From: Bradyrhizobium sp. LTSP849
Lineage (GTDB): Bacteria; Pseudomonadota; Alphaproteobacteria; Rhizobiales; Xanthobacteraceae
DNA length: 64,000 bases
Assembly (NCBI RefSeq): GCF_000938255.1
Contig: NZ_JYMR01000023.1
Coordinates: 248,001-312,000, forward strand
Direction: 5' to 3'
Shown here: piece after piece, positions 27,830 to 36,561 of the stretch
Layout: every line of letters begins with the position of its first letter
Position numbering within the stretch: position 1 is the stretch's first letter
Notes under the pieces: model-generated
Seen by the model: only the letters and a program-made list of their open reading frames with translations
Told to the model about the DNA's origin: nothing
The model's database searches: none
Program-made: the position numbers and the translations under genes

Positions 27830-29371
27830 ATGAAGCGTTTGTTTGTTGCGTTTTGTCTGGCGCTTGCGTCGTTGTCGGCGGCCCGCGCAGAGAGTGTCCT
27901 GCGCAGCATGATCACGACGGACATCCGTGGCCTGATGCCGGGCAACAGTCCCGACGACAATACCGGCCTCGTGCTTCAGCAGATCTATGAGGGCCTCGTC
28001 GCCTGGCGCAGTGATGGCACCGTCGCGCCGATGCTGGCAAAGGCGATCGAGACGTCGGCAGACGGACGCACCTACACCTTTACGCTGCGCGAGGGCGTGA
28101 CCTTCCACAACGGTGCGCCCCTGACTTCGCGAGAGGTGGTCTGGACCTGGGAGCGCTTCCTCGATCCGAAATCCGGCTGGCCGTGCAGGACAAATTTCGA
28201 CGGCACGCGAAAGATTGGGATCGTCGAGGTCACGGCGCTGTCTCCGGACCAGGTCGTGTTCCGGCTCGCCGAGCCGAGCGGCGCGTTCCTGAGTACGATG
28301 GCACGGACCGATTGCGACGGGACCGGCATTGCGCATCCGGGCTCGATCGGGGCCGATGGCGTCTGGCAGAAGGCGATCGGTACCGGTCCGTTCAAGCTCG
28401 CCGAATGGCGTCGCGGCCAGTTCGTCGAACTGACCCGCAACGAGGCCTATGCTACGCGCAGCGAACCGGCGGACGGCCTCACTGGAGCCAAGAGTTCCAA
28501 GGTCGATCGTGTCAGGCTGTCCATCGTTCCAGATCCGGCAGCTGCGAAGGCGGCGATCCAGGCCGGCAATCTTGATCTCTGGCCGTCGGCGGATCCGAAG
28601 TTCGCAGGCGAGCTGAAGTCGGCAGGGCTGGTGATCGTATCGGCGCCGGTGGCCTCGCTGAACGCGATCGTGATGCAGACGAACGACCCGCTGCTGAAGG
28701 ACAAGCGCATCCGCGAGGCGATTGCGGCCTCGCTCGACTATCCCAGCATGAGCGACAGTCTGACTGACGGCTATGCCAAGCCGAGCACGTCTTTGGTGCC
28801 GCTCTCGAGCCGCTATTACGGCGCGGTGGAGCAGGCTGGCTTCAGCCTCGACATTGCGCGCGCAAAGAAGCTCTTGACTGAGGCGGGTTACAAGGGCGAG
28901 CCGATCAAGATCACCACCAATTCGCGCTTTCCGGTGATGAACGACGTTGCCGTGCTGGCGCAGGCGATGGCGCAACAGGCGGGCCTCAACCTCACCGTCG
29001 AGGTCGTCGAATTCGCGACCCAGCTCAGCCGCTACAATAAGGGCGACTATCAGCTTATGGTGTGGAACTACACACCTTATCTCGATCCGGCCTTCGGCCT
29101 AGACCGTTTCATCGGCGATAAGGCCGCGCAGCCCGACCGCGTCTGGGGCAATCGCGACGCGGTCGACCTGCTCGGCAAGCTGATGGAGACGGCGGCGCCC
29201 GGGGCGCGTCAGCCTTTGTTCGATGCGCTCCACAAGCTCTTTGTGGATGATGCGCCGATGATCGTGTGGAGCTCCGGTGTCAACGTCTCGGCGGTCTCGC
29301 CCGCGGTGCGCGGTTATGTGCCATGGGCCGGCCGCAAGCCGCGCTTCTGGAATGTCGAGGTTGTCCGATGA
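27830..29371 (+). CDS. ABC transporter substrate-binding protein B, oligopeptide family, system 3
   Basis: 513 residues with a clear Sec signal (MKRLFVAFCLALASLSAARA, cleavage before ES). ACAGGA lies 7 nt before ATG 27830. It is a paralogue of binding protein A (22879), including the cysteine pair (GWPCRTNF, RTDCDGT), the motif IGTGPFKLAEWRRGQ and the DPLLKDKRIREAIAASLD block. Having one binding protein at each end of a single permease/ATPase set suggests the transporter takes two ligands. Its stop overlaps the first deacetylase-fold gene (ATGA), tying ligand capture to that enzyme. Confidence 0.87.
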   Translation: MKRLFVAFCLALASLSAARAESVLRSMITTDIRGLMPGNSPDDNTGLVLQQIYEGLVAWRSDGTVAPMLAKAIETSADGRTYTFTLREGVTFHNGAPLTSREVVWTWERFLDPKSGWPCRTNFDGTRKIGIVEVTALSPDQVVFRLAEPSGAFLSTMARTDCDGTGIAHPGSIGADGVWQKAIGTGPFKLAEWRRGQFVELTRNEAYATRSEPADGLTGAKSSKVDRVRLSIVPDPAAAKAAIQAGNLDLWPSADPKFAGELKSAGLVIVSAPVASLNAIVMQTNDPLLKDKRIREAIAASLDYPSMSDSLTDGYAKPSTSLVPLSSRYYGAVEQAGFSLDIARAKKLLTEAGYKGEPIKITTNSRFPVMNDVAVLAQAMAQQAGLNLTVEVVEFATQLSRYNKGDYQLMVWNYTPYLDPAFGLDRFIGDKAAQPDRVWGNRDAVDLLGKLMETAAPGARQPLFDALHKLFVDDAPMIVWSSGVNVSAVSPAVRGYVPWAGRKPRFWNVEVVR

Positions 29372-30213
29372 TCCCCCTTGCTCAGCGCAAACACCATTCC
29401 TGGCCGGACGATGCGCGCTGCGTCGTCGGTCTCACGCTCGATTTCGACGGCACATCGCTGAAGCGTGGCCGCGGCCAATTGCCGTTCGGCGCCCGCTCGC
29501 ACGGCCGCTATTCCGCCAAATGCGGCATCCCGCGCTTTGTCGACATGTTCACGCGCCACAACGTGCCCTGGACGTTTTATGTCTCCGGCTATGATGCCGA
29601 GGAGAGCCCCGATCTCGTCCGCGACATTTCGCGCTCGGGCATCGAGATCGGCTCGCACGGTTACTTTCACGAGGGCGTCGATCCCGGCGATGCCGAGCCC
29701 GAGCTGCTGGAGCGTACGCACCGGCTGCTCACCGAGATCACCGGTATCACACCGAAGGGATGGCGATCGCCGTCCGGGCACAAGACCGTGCGCACACTGC
29801 GCAAGCTCCGCGAGCTCGGCTATGTCTATGATTCCAGCGACAAGGATTTCGACCTGCCATATCTCGCCCGCTACGACGGCGCGGAGCGCAGCGACTATGT
29901 CTGCTTGCCCAACAATACCTCGAGCCTCGACGATTTTCCGTTCTACCGTGTCAGCTACACGCCGCCGTCGGAAGTTCTGGCGCATTGGCAGCAGGAGTTT
30001 GACGCGATCTACGCGGAGGGTGGCTATTTCAACCTGACCTTCCATCCGCGCGTCGGTTACGGGTCCGGCTCGCCGGCGCGCGTCGCTGCGGTCGAGGGGC
30101 TCATCAATTACGCAAAGCGCCACGAAGGCGTGCGCTTCGTCGGCATGCTGGAGCTGGCGGAATGGTGCCTGAAGCGCTCGTCCGATTGGCGGCGGGACTG
30201 GAGCGGACAATGA
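29368..30213 (+). CDS. Polysaccharide deacetylase-fold (CE4/NodB) hydrolase 1
   Basis: 281 residues, no signal peptide, so probably cytoplasmic. NodB motifs are present: Asp25 and Asp27 (LTLDFDGTS), His97 and His101 (GSHGYFHEG), WRSPSGH and LTFHPRVG, so the metal site looks complete. Cytoplasmic members of this fold include PuuE-type allantoinases and cyclic-imide hydrolases as well as carbohydrate deacetylases. Next to oligopeptide transport and, in the same window, hydantoinase genes, a cyclic-imide or ureide substrate is more plausible than a polysaccharide, but this is inference. Translationally coupled to binding protein B upstream and to the second deacetylase-fold gene downstream. Confidence 0.82.
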   Translation: MIPLAQRKHHSWPDDARCVVGLTLDFDGTSLKRGRGQLPFGARSHGRYSAKCGIPRFVDMFTRHNVPWTFYVSGYDAEESPDLVRDISRSGIEIGSHGYFHEGVDPGDAEPELLERTHRLLTEITGITPKGWRSPSGHKTVRTLRKLRELGYVYDSSDKDFDLPYLARYDGAERSDYVCLPNNTSSLDDFPFYRVSYTPPSEVLAHWQQEFDAIYAEGGYFNLTFHPRVGYGSGSPARVAAVEGLINYAKRHEGVRFVGMLELAEWCLKRSSDWRRDWSGQ

Positions 30214-30980
30214 CGAAGCCGATCGTTCCGGTCGTTGTGACCGTCAACCTCCAGGGCAAGACGGTCGAATTGACGCAAGCTCGCGAGGACTCCTTGTTCG
30301 GCCGCGCCTCGTACGGAAAATACGCCTACGCGGTCGGTTGCAAGCGTCTGTTCGGCTTGCTCGATCGCCACGGCGTCAAATCCACCGTGTTCGTCCCCGG
30401 CGCTGAGGCCGAGGCGAACCCCGCCTATATCGCCGCGCTTGCTGGCCGCGGGCATGAAATCGCCGCGCATGGCTGGGCGATGGAGGAGATGGACGCGGCC
30501 GGGATCGACGAGCGGACGCTGCTGGAGCGTACGCATGCGGCGCTATCGCAGATCGTCGGCCATGCGCCGCGCGGCTTTCGGGCGCCGCATGGCCGTCTCA
30601 CGGAGCACACGCTCGGACACCTTGCCGATCTCGGCTATCGCTATGATGCGAGCTTCCAGGACGATGATCATCCCTACCGGCTCGACGCCGACGGCGGCCG
30701 CGGCATGGTCGAGGTGCCGCATGCGGAAATATTGATCGACGCGACGCTCTACGGCCAGCGCCAGACACACGATCGCGTCATGAAGATGTGGCGCGAGGAG
30801 ATCGAGGCCATGTATCGCGCACGCTGCCTGATCACGCTGACACTGCATCCCCGTAGCGACTATGGCAGCGCCCGGGCCAGCCGCATCGCCGCGCTCGACG
30901 GCTTGCTGACCTGGCTGCGCAATCTCGACGGTGTCTCTTTCCTGACCTGCGAGGAGATCGCCGGTCAGGTGCGTCGGTGA
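30210..30980 (+). CDS. Polysaccharide deacetylase-fold protein 2, metal ligands not conserved
   Basis: 256 residues, no signal peptide. The fold is recognisable (LLDRHGVKSTVFVPG, GHEIAAHGWAMEEMD, GFRAPHGRLTEHTLGHL, LTLHPRSDYG), but the residues aligned with Asp25 and Asp27 of its neighbour are Asn13 and Gln15 (VTVNLQGKT), and the position of the second metal His is Met91, leaving only His87. This resembles metal-independent PuuE-like members or an inactive partner. It overlaps the first deacetylase gene (ATGA), so the two may form a hetero-oligomer. It ends the transporter 3 operon, facing the convergent AraC gene. Confidence 0.8.
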   Translation: MTKPIVPVVVTVNLQGKTVELTQAREDSLFGRASYGKYAYAVGCKRLFGLLDRHGVKSTVFVPGAEAEANPAYIAALAGRGHEIAAHGWAMEEMDAAGIDERTLLERTHAALSQIVGHAPRGFRAPHGRLTEHTLGHLADLGYRYDASFQDDDHPYRLDADGGRGMVEVPHAEILIDATLYGQRQTHDRVMKMWREEIEAMYRARCLITLTLHPRSDYGSARASRIAALDGLLTWLRNLDGVSFLTCEEIAGQVRR

Positions 30981-31014
30981 ATGTCTCGCCGAATGTATGC
31001 GGCAGGGATACCCA

Positions 31015-32001
31015 TTATGCCTTCGCGGCTCCATCGCTTGTGATGGACAATGATCCAAATCCCAATGTTTGGGACGGGCGCTCCCCGAACATCGCGGCAT
31101 AATACTGCGCGAAACGTCCGAGCTCGTAGAAGCCCTGCTGCATGGCTACCGCCCCCACGGTCGTCGAGCCCGGAGCGCTGTGGCGCAAAATGGAATGGAT
31201 GGTGCACAGGCGCTTGTGCCGCAGGAAGCTGACCGGGCCGAGGCCGAACACCTCCTGGAAAGCGCGATGCAACGTGCGTCGGGATACGCCCAGCGCGGCA
31301 CAGATTTCCGAAACATGCACGGGGCGCGTGCCAGCCTCCTGCAAATACTCCTCGACCCTGCGGATCAGTCGCCTTGCCGAGGGGAGCCAGCCGGTATCGT
31401 CGGGCGGCAGGGACGACATGACGTTGGCCGCCATGCATTCGACGATCGATCGCTTCCAGAAATCGGCGGTCGACGGCGTCAGGCCATACTTGCTGTCGCA
31501 CAGGTGCGACATGATCCGAATTAGACGGCGCGATGCGACCGACCCGGTCGCAAGATTCGCCCGGAAATGGCCGCGGCTGCGCCAGGTGTCGGGGTCGCTG
31601 AGCCTCGCTTCACCGCCGAACAGGGATGCGACTTCGCCGAGGTCGAAGCGCACGGCGGCGTAGGCGGACGCGCCGTGAAAGACCCCGTCGTGCTCGAGCA
31701 GCGGCGGAATCACGAGTACGTCGTTGAGCTGCATGTCGAATGACCAGTGGGCGACGCGCTCTTCGGCAGCCAGCAACATTCCGATGATCAGTTTGTCGTC
31801 ACTGGAGACGCGCTGTGTGCGCATGCCGACGTTGAACGTGCCGATGCTCAGAGAGAAATCGCCGATGCCGACATGGGACAAAGTCCCGCGCAACCGCCCG
31901 CGTCCGAGCTGCATGACGTCGACATGAGAGCCGTGAACGGCCTGGTGGAGACCCTCGAAACCCTCAAGCTTCCGCGAATCGACCAGAAGGAATTGTCCCA
32001 T
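31015..32001 (-). CDS. AraC family transcriptional regulator
   Basis: 328 residues with a long N-terminal domain (RNA-free ligand/dimer module, unrecognised) and a C-terminal AraC HTH (about 215-315): VHVSEICAALGVSRRTLHRAFQEVFGLGPVSFLRHKRL, then GFYELGRFAQYYAAMFGERPSQTL. The second helix-turn-helix GFYELGRFAQYY follows the usual pattern. It is divergent from the FGE/sulfatase run across the 506-nt region 32002-32507, which makes it the obvious candidate to control that operon. Confidence 0.83.
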   Translation of the reverse strand: MGQFLLVDSRKLEGFEGLHQAVHGSHVDVMQLGRGRLRGTLSHVGIGDFSLSIGTFNVGMRTQRVSSDDKLIIGMLLAAEERVAHWSFDMQLNDVLVIPPLLEHDGVFHGASAYAAVRFDLGEVASLFGGEARLSDPDTWRSRGHFRANLATGSVASRRLIRIMSHLCDSKYGLTPSTADFWKRSIVECMAANVMSSLPPDDTGWLPSARRLIRRVEEYLQEAGTRPVHVSEICAALGVSRRTLHRAFQEVFGLGPVSFLRHKRLCTIHSILRHSAPGSTTVGAVAMQQGFYELGRFAQYYAAMFGERPSQTLGFGSLSITSDGAAKA

Positions 32002-32507
32002 GGTTGCACCCTGTTACTGAAGCGCGACAATTCTGCGGCGGCTGGCAGCAAAATACCACCACAACGCGAGGTGGGTGCGACAAGCTGAATTCGCGTTTTG
32101 AGGCAAATCATCGCCGAATTTGACGCGAGACGACTGCTCCAAACTGCTGAGGATTGAGTAATTTGCGACATGGGGCGTTAAGCCTCACCCGCCGCCGCGG
32201 CGTACTGGCACAAACTGCACATCACAGCAGCCCAATCTTCGGATACCGTTTGCAACCTAAGCGATATCAATGGGAAGCGCTCTGCGGATGGCGGAGCGCA
32301 CGCGGCAGGATTTTGCCGCGTGCTCGAAAACGTGCGCGCGAAAGGGATGAGATGCTGACGCAATATGCCATCGTCATCTCCACCCCCAGGCGCCAAGAAG
32401 AGGGGACCAGACAATGCGTCCAATGTGCAAGGCGATCTGCCCCAGCCGATTTCTGCTGAATTCTGCGCCGTAGCATCAGGTGGAATGCGCGTATCGGAGT
32501 TTCCATC
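32002..32507 (+). other. Long non-coding control region between AraC and FGE genes
   Basis: 506 nt with no convincing gene; the open frames here have no ribosome site or recognisable product. Base composition is less GC-rich near 32090-32260 than in the flanking genes. It should hold the promoters of both divergent genes and an AraC-type operator. The only structure I can point to is a pair of overlapping inverted repeats at 32277-32323. A GGAG ribosome site at about 32494-32497 serves the FGE start at 32508. Confidence 0.5.
32277..32323 (+). repeat. Two overlapping inverted repeats in the FGE leader
   Basis: Arm pair 1 is GCGCTC (32277-32282) with GAGCGC (32294-32299). Arm pair 2 is the perfect 10-bp GCACGCGGCA (32298-32307) with TGCCGCGTGC (32314-32323) around a 6-nt loop. 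They share bases 32298-32299, so they cannot both be fully formed in one RNA. There is no T-run after either, so this is not a standard terminator; it may be an attenuator-like or protein-binding structure. Confidence 0.45.
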
Positions 32508-33521
32508 ATGCTGCGGGCGGACCTGGATCACTGCGAGTGGTTGCCGGATGACTTGAAGACCGGGGAGATGGTCTTCATTCCCGGCGGGACCTTTCGCATG
32601 GGATCCGATCACCATTATCCCGAGGAGGCGCCGAGCCATCGCGTCTCCGTCGACGGCTTCTGGATTGATCGGACTCCTGTGACCAACCGTCAGTTCAAGG
32701 AATTCGTCAACGCGACCGGCCATGTCACCGAGGCGCAGATCGTTCCGGATCCCAGGGATTATCCCGGTGCATTGAAGGAGATGCTCTACGCAGGTTCGCT
32801 GGTGTTCTCGCCGCTGCCGCGCATCACGGATCTTGCCGACTGGAGCCAGTGGTGGTCGTTTATGCGCGGCGCCAATTGGCGTCATCCCTATGGTCCCGGC
32901 AGCAATATCAGGGGTCTCGACGACCATCCTGTCGTCCATGTCTCGTTCAGCGACGCAGTCGCCTATGCGCGCTGGGCCGGCAAAGATCTGCCAACGGAAG
33001 CGGAATGGGAGTTCGCTGCGCGCGGCGGCCTCGAAGCTGAGGAGTTCGCCTGGGGCGATGCATTGATGCCGGGCGGCAAACACATGGCCAACATCTGGCA
33101 GGGCAACTTTCCTGTCCAGAACCTCGGCGAGGATGGGTTCGAGCGTACCTCGCCGGTCATGGCCTTCCCGCCGAACGGCTACGGCCTCTACGACATGATC
33201 GGGAATGTCTGGGAATGGACCTCCGACTGGTGGTCGGCGCGGCACGCCTCCGAGGCCGCCAAGCCCTGCTGCATTCCGAACAACCCCCGTGGCGGCGGCG
33301 AGGAGGCGAGCTACGATCCTCGCCTTCCCGACATCAAGATTCCAAGAAAAGTCCTGAAAGGCGGCTCGCATCTCTGTGCGCCGAACTATTGCCGCCGCTA
33401 TCGGCCCGCCGCGCGGCATGCCGAGCCGGTCGACACGTCGACCAGCCATGTCGGCTTCCGCTGCGTCATGCGAACACCGCTTGCCACCGAACGCGAACAA
33501 GAAGGACGTGCTGCAACCTAG
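32508..33521 (+). CDS. Formylglycine-generating enzyme (sulfatase-modifying factor)
   Basis: 337 residues, FGE-sulfatase domain over almost the whole length. It would oxidise the active-site cysteine of a sulfatase to C-alpha-formylglycine before export. Both catalytic/copper-binding cysteines of the aerobic enzyme are present: Cys290 and Cys295 in KGGSHLCAPNYCRRYRP, followed by HVGFRCV. Other family motifs are FIPGGTFRMGSD, WIDRTPVTNRQF, LPTEAEWEFAARGG and MIGNVWEWTSDWW. No signal peptide, as expected for a cytoplasmic modifier. The sulfatase gene starts 10 nt after its stop, the standard enzyme-substrate pairing. Confidence 0.93.
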   Translation: MLRADLDHCEWLPDDLKTGEMVFIPGGTFRMGSDHHYPEEAPSHRVSVDGFWIDRTPVTNRQFKEFVNATGHVTEAQIVPDPRDYPGALKEMLYAGSLVFSPLPRITDLADWSQWWSFMRGANWRHPYGPGSNIRGLDDHPVVHVSFSDAVAYARWAGKDLPTEAEWEFAARGGLEAEEFAWGDALMPGGKHMANIWQGNFPVQNLGEDGFERTSPVMAFPPNGYGLYDMIGNVWEWTSDWWSARHASEAAKPCCIPNNPRGGGEEASYDPRLPDIKIPRKVLKGGSHLCAPNYCRRYRPAARHAEPVDTSTSHVGFRCVMRTPLATEREQEGRAAT

Positions 33522-33531
33522 GGAGTATCGA

Positions 33532-35337
33532 ATGAGTAGCGAGTCTGAGAAAAACAACAACCAGTCGTCGGCAAAGAAGTCGATCGATCGCAGAAATCTC
33601 CTGTTGGGTACGTCATCCATCGTCGCTGCGGCGACTTTCACCTCAGAAGCCTTGGCGCAGGTGCAAAAGGCCGCGCCATCGCCAGCGCCTGGCGTAGCCG
33701 CGCCCGCGGGAGGAAAGCCGAATATCCTCGTCATCTGGGGCGACGATATCGGTATCGCCAATATCAGCGCCTACTCCAACGGGCTGATGGGCTACGAGAC
33801 GCCCAACATCGATCGCATCGCCCGCGAGGGGCTGAAGATGCAGCACTATTATGGCGAGCAGTCCTGCACCGCCGGCCGCTCGGCTTTCCTCACGGGCCAG
33901 CACATCATTCGCACCGGGCTGAGCAAAGTGGGCTTCCCGGGTGCGCCGATGGGAATGAGCCAGCTGGATCCCTCAGTCGGCGGTCTGCTCAAGAACCTTG
34001 GCTATGGCACGGGCCAGTTCGGCAAAAACCATGTAGGCGATCGCAATGAATCGCTGCCGACCGTAAACGGCTTCGACGAATTCTTCGGCAACCTCTACCA
34101 TCTCAATGCTGAGGAAGAACCGGAACTGCCAGACTATCCGAAGGACCCGGCCTACAAGGCGAAGTTCGGTCCGCGCGGCGTCCTCCGTTGCAAAGCCACC
34201 GACGTCGACGATCCAACGGTCGATCCGCGCTTCGGCAAGATCGGCAAGCAGACCATTGAGGACACCGGCGCGCTGACCAAGAAGCGCATGGAAACCATCG
34301 ACGACGAGACCTCCGCGGCGGCGATTGATTACATGAAACGGCAAAAGGCGGCGGGGAAGCCATTTTTCGTCTGGTTCAATGGCACGCGCATGCACCTGCG
34401 CACCCATGTTCGCGCCGAACATCGCGGTCGCTATACCCATGGCGACAGCGAATATATTGACGGCATGCAGGAGCATGACGACACCGTTGGCAGCCTGCTC
34501 AAGGCGCTCGACGATTTGGGCATCGCGGACAATACCATCGTCGTCTATTCCAGCGACAACGGCCCGCATATGAACACCTGGCCGGACGGCGCCATGACCT
34601 GGTTCCGCTCCGAGAAGAACACCAACTGGGAGGGCGCGTTCCGGGTGCCGTGCCTCGTTCGCTGGCCGGGCAACATCAAGCCCGGAACCGTCTCCAACGA
34701 GCTGATGAGCCACAACGACTGGATACCCACGTTCTGTTCCGTTGCCGGCGAACCCGACATCGTCAACAAGCTCAAGGCCGGCTACACCGCCAACGGCATC
34801 AGCTACAAGGTCCACCTCGACGGCTATGACCAATCCGCATTTCTGCGCAACGTCAGCGGCAGCGCAGCGAATAACAACGGCACCAAGAGTGCGCGCGACA
34901 GATTCTTCTACTCCGATGACGACGGTCTGCTGGTCTGCATCCGACTGGGTGATCTGAAGTACGTGTTCTCCGAGCAGCGCATGCAAGGCACGATGGGGTT
35001 ATGGGCAGAGCCTTTCACGACGCTGCGGCTACAGAAGATATTCAACCTGATGCAGGACCCTTTCGAGCGGGCTGACATCACGTCTAACACGTTCTGGGAT
35101 TGGAATTTGAATCATGTCGGCAGCGCCTACGGAATGATGGATGAAGTCTTCCAGTTCGTGGCGACATTCAAGGACTTCCCGCCACGGTCGTTCCCGCCGA
35201 GTTTCAATCCTGCCAACATCCTGGAAGGTATGATGGACGGCATCAAACAGAAGAAGGCACTGACCGAAGGCATCGACATCGACAAAGTCCGTGCCGGGCT
35301 GAACAAGATCATTCAACAGCAGCTTCAGGCTCGTTGA
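33532..35337 (+). CDS. Type I sulfatase (arylsulfatase family), Tat-exported
   Basis: 601 residues. A twin-arginine signal (IDRRNLLLGTSSIVAAATF, cleavage near EALAQ) directs export. The metal-binding strand VIWGDDIG (Asp71, Asp72) and the active-site motif SCTAGR with Cys112 identify a Cys-type sulfatase; CTAGR is the CxAxR variant of the FGE recognition motif. A later VYSSDNGPHMNTWPDG block supplies further metal ligands. ATG 33532 has GGGAG 6 nt upstream; the frame extends further upstream only inside the FGE gene. Conversion of Cys112 by the adjacent FGE in the cytoplasm before Tat export is expected. The natural sulfate ester is unknown. Confidence 0.92.
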   Translation: MSSESEKNNNQSSAKKSIDRRNLLLGTSSIVAAATFTSEALAQVQKAAPSPAPGVAAPAGGKPNILVIWGDDIGIANISAYSNGLMGYETPNIDRIAREGLKMQHYYGEQSCTAGRSAFLTGQHIIRTGLSKVGFPGAPMGMSQLDPSVGGLLKNLGYGTGQFGKNHVGDRNESLPTVNGFDEFFGNLYHLNAEEEPELPDYPKDPAYKAKFGPRGVLRCKATDVDDPTVDPRFGKIGKQTIEDTGALTKKRMETIDDETSAAAIDYMKRQKAAGKPFFVWFNGTRMHLRTHVRAEHRGRYTHGDSEYIDGMQEHDDTVGSLLKALDDLGIADNTIVVYSSDNGPHMNTWPDGAMTWFRSEKNTNWEGAFRVPCLVRWPGNIKPGTVSNELMSHNDWIPTFCSVAGEPDIVNKLKAGYTANGISYKVHLDGYDQSAFLRNVSGSAANNNGTKSARDRFFYSDDDGLLVCIRLGDLKYVFSEQRMQGTMGLWAEPFTTLRLQKIFNLMQDPFERADITSNTFWDWNLNHVGSAYGMMDEVFQFVATFKDFPPRSFPPSFNPANILEGMMDGIKQKKALTEGIDIDKVRAGLNKIIQQQLQAR

Positions 35338-35350
35338 CCGCAGGCGAGGG

Positions 35351-35380
35351 GAGCCGGCCTTTTCGCATCGGAGCCGGCTC
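35351..35380 (+). terminator. Hairpin after sulfatase gene
   Basis: Perfect 8-bp arms GAGCCGGC (35351-35358) and GCCGGCTC (35373-35380) with a 14-nt loop, 13 nt after the sulfatase stop, followed by the T-rich GCTCTTGTTTC. It may terminate partly, or protect the upstream message 3' end, because the next gene lies on the same strand only 40 nt further on. Confidence 0.4.
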
Positions 35381-35420
35381 GCTCTTGTTTCACACAGCCG
35401 CGAGCAAAGGGACGATAGGC

Positions 35421-36461
35421 ATGTTGGCAACTGTGGCACGCGGCATTCGGCGAGCGTTGTCGCTGTTTGCTGCTGCCCTGGCGCTGTCCCTTTCGCTGAA
35501 CCTTGCACACGCTCAATCCGATGCGCTGCCATCCTGGAACGACGGCGCGGCGAAGGCAGCGATCACCGGTTTCGTCGCGCATGTGACAACGCAGGGCGGC
35601 CCGGACTTCGTTCCACTCGCCGAACGCATCGCCGTGTTCGACAATGACGGCACGTTGTGGTGCGAGCAGCCGATTTATTTTCAGGCGGTGTTCGGCCTCG
35701 ACAGTGTCAAGGCGATGGCGCCGAAACATCCGGAGTGGAGGCAACAGCAGCCATTCAAGGCGTTTCTCTCGGACGACGAGGAAGGCCTGGCGGCACAAGG
35801 CGAGAAGGGCTTGCTGACGCTGATCGCAGCCTCCCACAGTGGTATGACCACCGACGCCTACGCGCAAGCGGTTGCCGACTGGCTCACGCAGGCCCGGCAC
35901 CCGCGCTTCAATCGTCCCTATAACGAACTGGTCTATCAGCCAATGGTGGAGCTGCTCGCTTATTTGCGCACCAACGGTTTCAAGACTTTCATCGTCTCCG
36001 GCGGTGGTGTCGAATTTATACGGGCATGGGCCGAGAAGGCCTACGGCATTCCGCCGGAGCAGGTCGTCGGCTCGTCCGGCATGACTCAGTTCAAAATTGG
36101 CGACGACGGCCGGCCGATTTTGATGAAGCTGCCAAAAGTCGAGTTCGTCGACGACGGGCCGGGCAAGCCCGCCGGCATCAACCGCTTCATCGGCCGCCGC
36201 CCGATCTTCGCGTTTGGCAACTCCGACGGCGACCACCAGATGCTGCAATGGACCGCGGCCGGCCCCGGCGCGCGCTTCATCGGCATCGTCCATCACACCG
36301 ATGCGCAGCGTGAATACGCCTACGACCGCCAGTCGAAGATCGGGAGGCTCGACAAGGCCTGGGACGAGGCCGTGCAGCGGGGCTGGACCGTGGTCGACAT
36401 GGCAAAGGACTGGAAGACGGTGTTCGCGTTCGAACGCGGCAGCACGGGGGCCTCGCAATGA
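35421..36461 (+). CDS. HAD-superfamily phosphatase, exported
   Basis: 346 residues with a Sec signal (RALSLFAAALALSLSLNLAHA, cleavage before QSDAL). HAD motif I AVFDNDGTLW gives the nucleophile Asp74 and general acid Asp76. Motif II is IVSGGGVEF, and motif IV is FGNSDGDHQML. A phosphoserine-phosphatase-like cap is likely. The start at 35421 has AAAGGGA about 8 nt upstream and leads straight into the signal. In the periplasm it would remove phosphate from small molecules; with the sulfatase upstream it suggests scavenging of sulfate and phosphate esters. Confidence 0.85.
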   Translation: MLATVARGIRRALSLFAAALALSLSLNLAHAQSDALPSWNDGAAKAAITGFVAHVTTQGGPDFVPLAERIAVFDNDGTLWCEQPIYFQAVFGLDSVKAMAPKHPEWRQQQPFKAFLSDDEEGLAAQGEKGLLTLIAASHSGMTTDAYAQAVADWLTQARHPRFNRPYNELVYQPMVELLAYLRTNGFKTFIVSGGGVEFIRAWAEKAYGIPPEQVVGSSGMTQFKIGDDGRPILMKLPKVEFVDDGPGKPAGINRFIGRRPIFAFGNSDGDHQMLQWTAAGPGARFIGIVHHTDAQREYAYDRQSKIGRLDKAWDEAVQRGWTVVDMAKDWKTVFAFERGSTGASQ

Positions 36462-36561
36462 TGGGGACGATCGCCGGGCATGTGCAGGTATTACACCGAG
36501 CCGTTCCGGACACGGGGCTTTTTGGACGAGTGCCCGTAGCGGCAACGGGAAGGCGGCCGTC

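Noticed and set aside
32206..32219. TGGCACAAACTGCA as a third sigma-54 promoter before the FGE operon
   Set aside because: Only 8 nt separate GG and GC instead of the required 10.
32154..32459. A 101-codon frame in the gene-free region before the FGE gene
   Set aside because: No ribosome site, no recognisable product, and it spans the overlapping hairpins.
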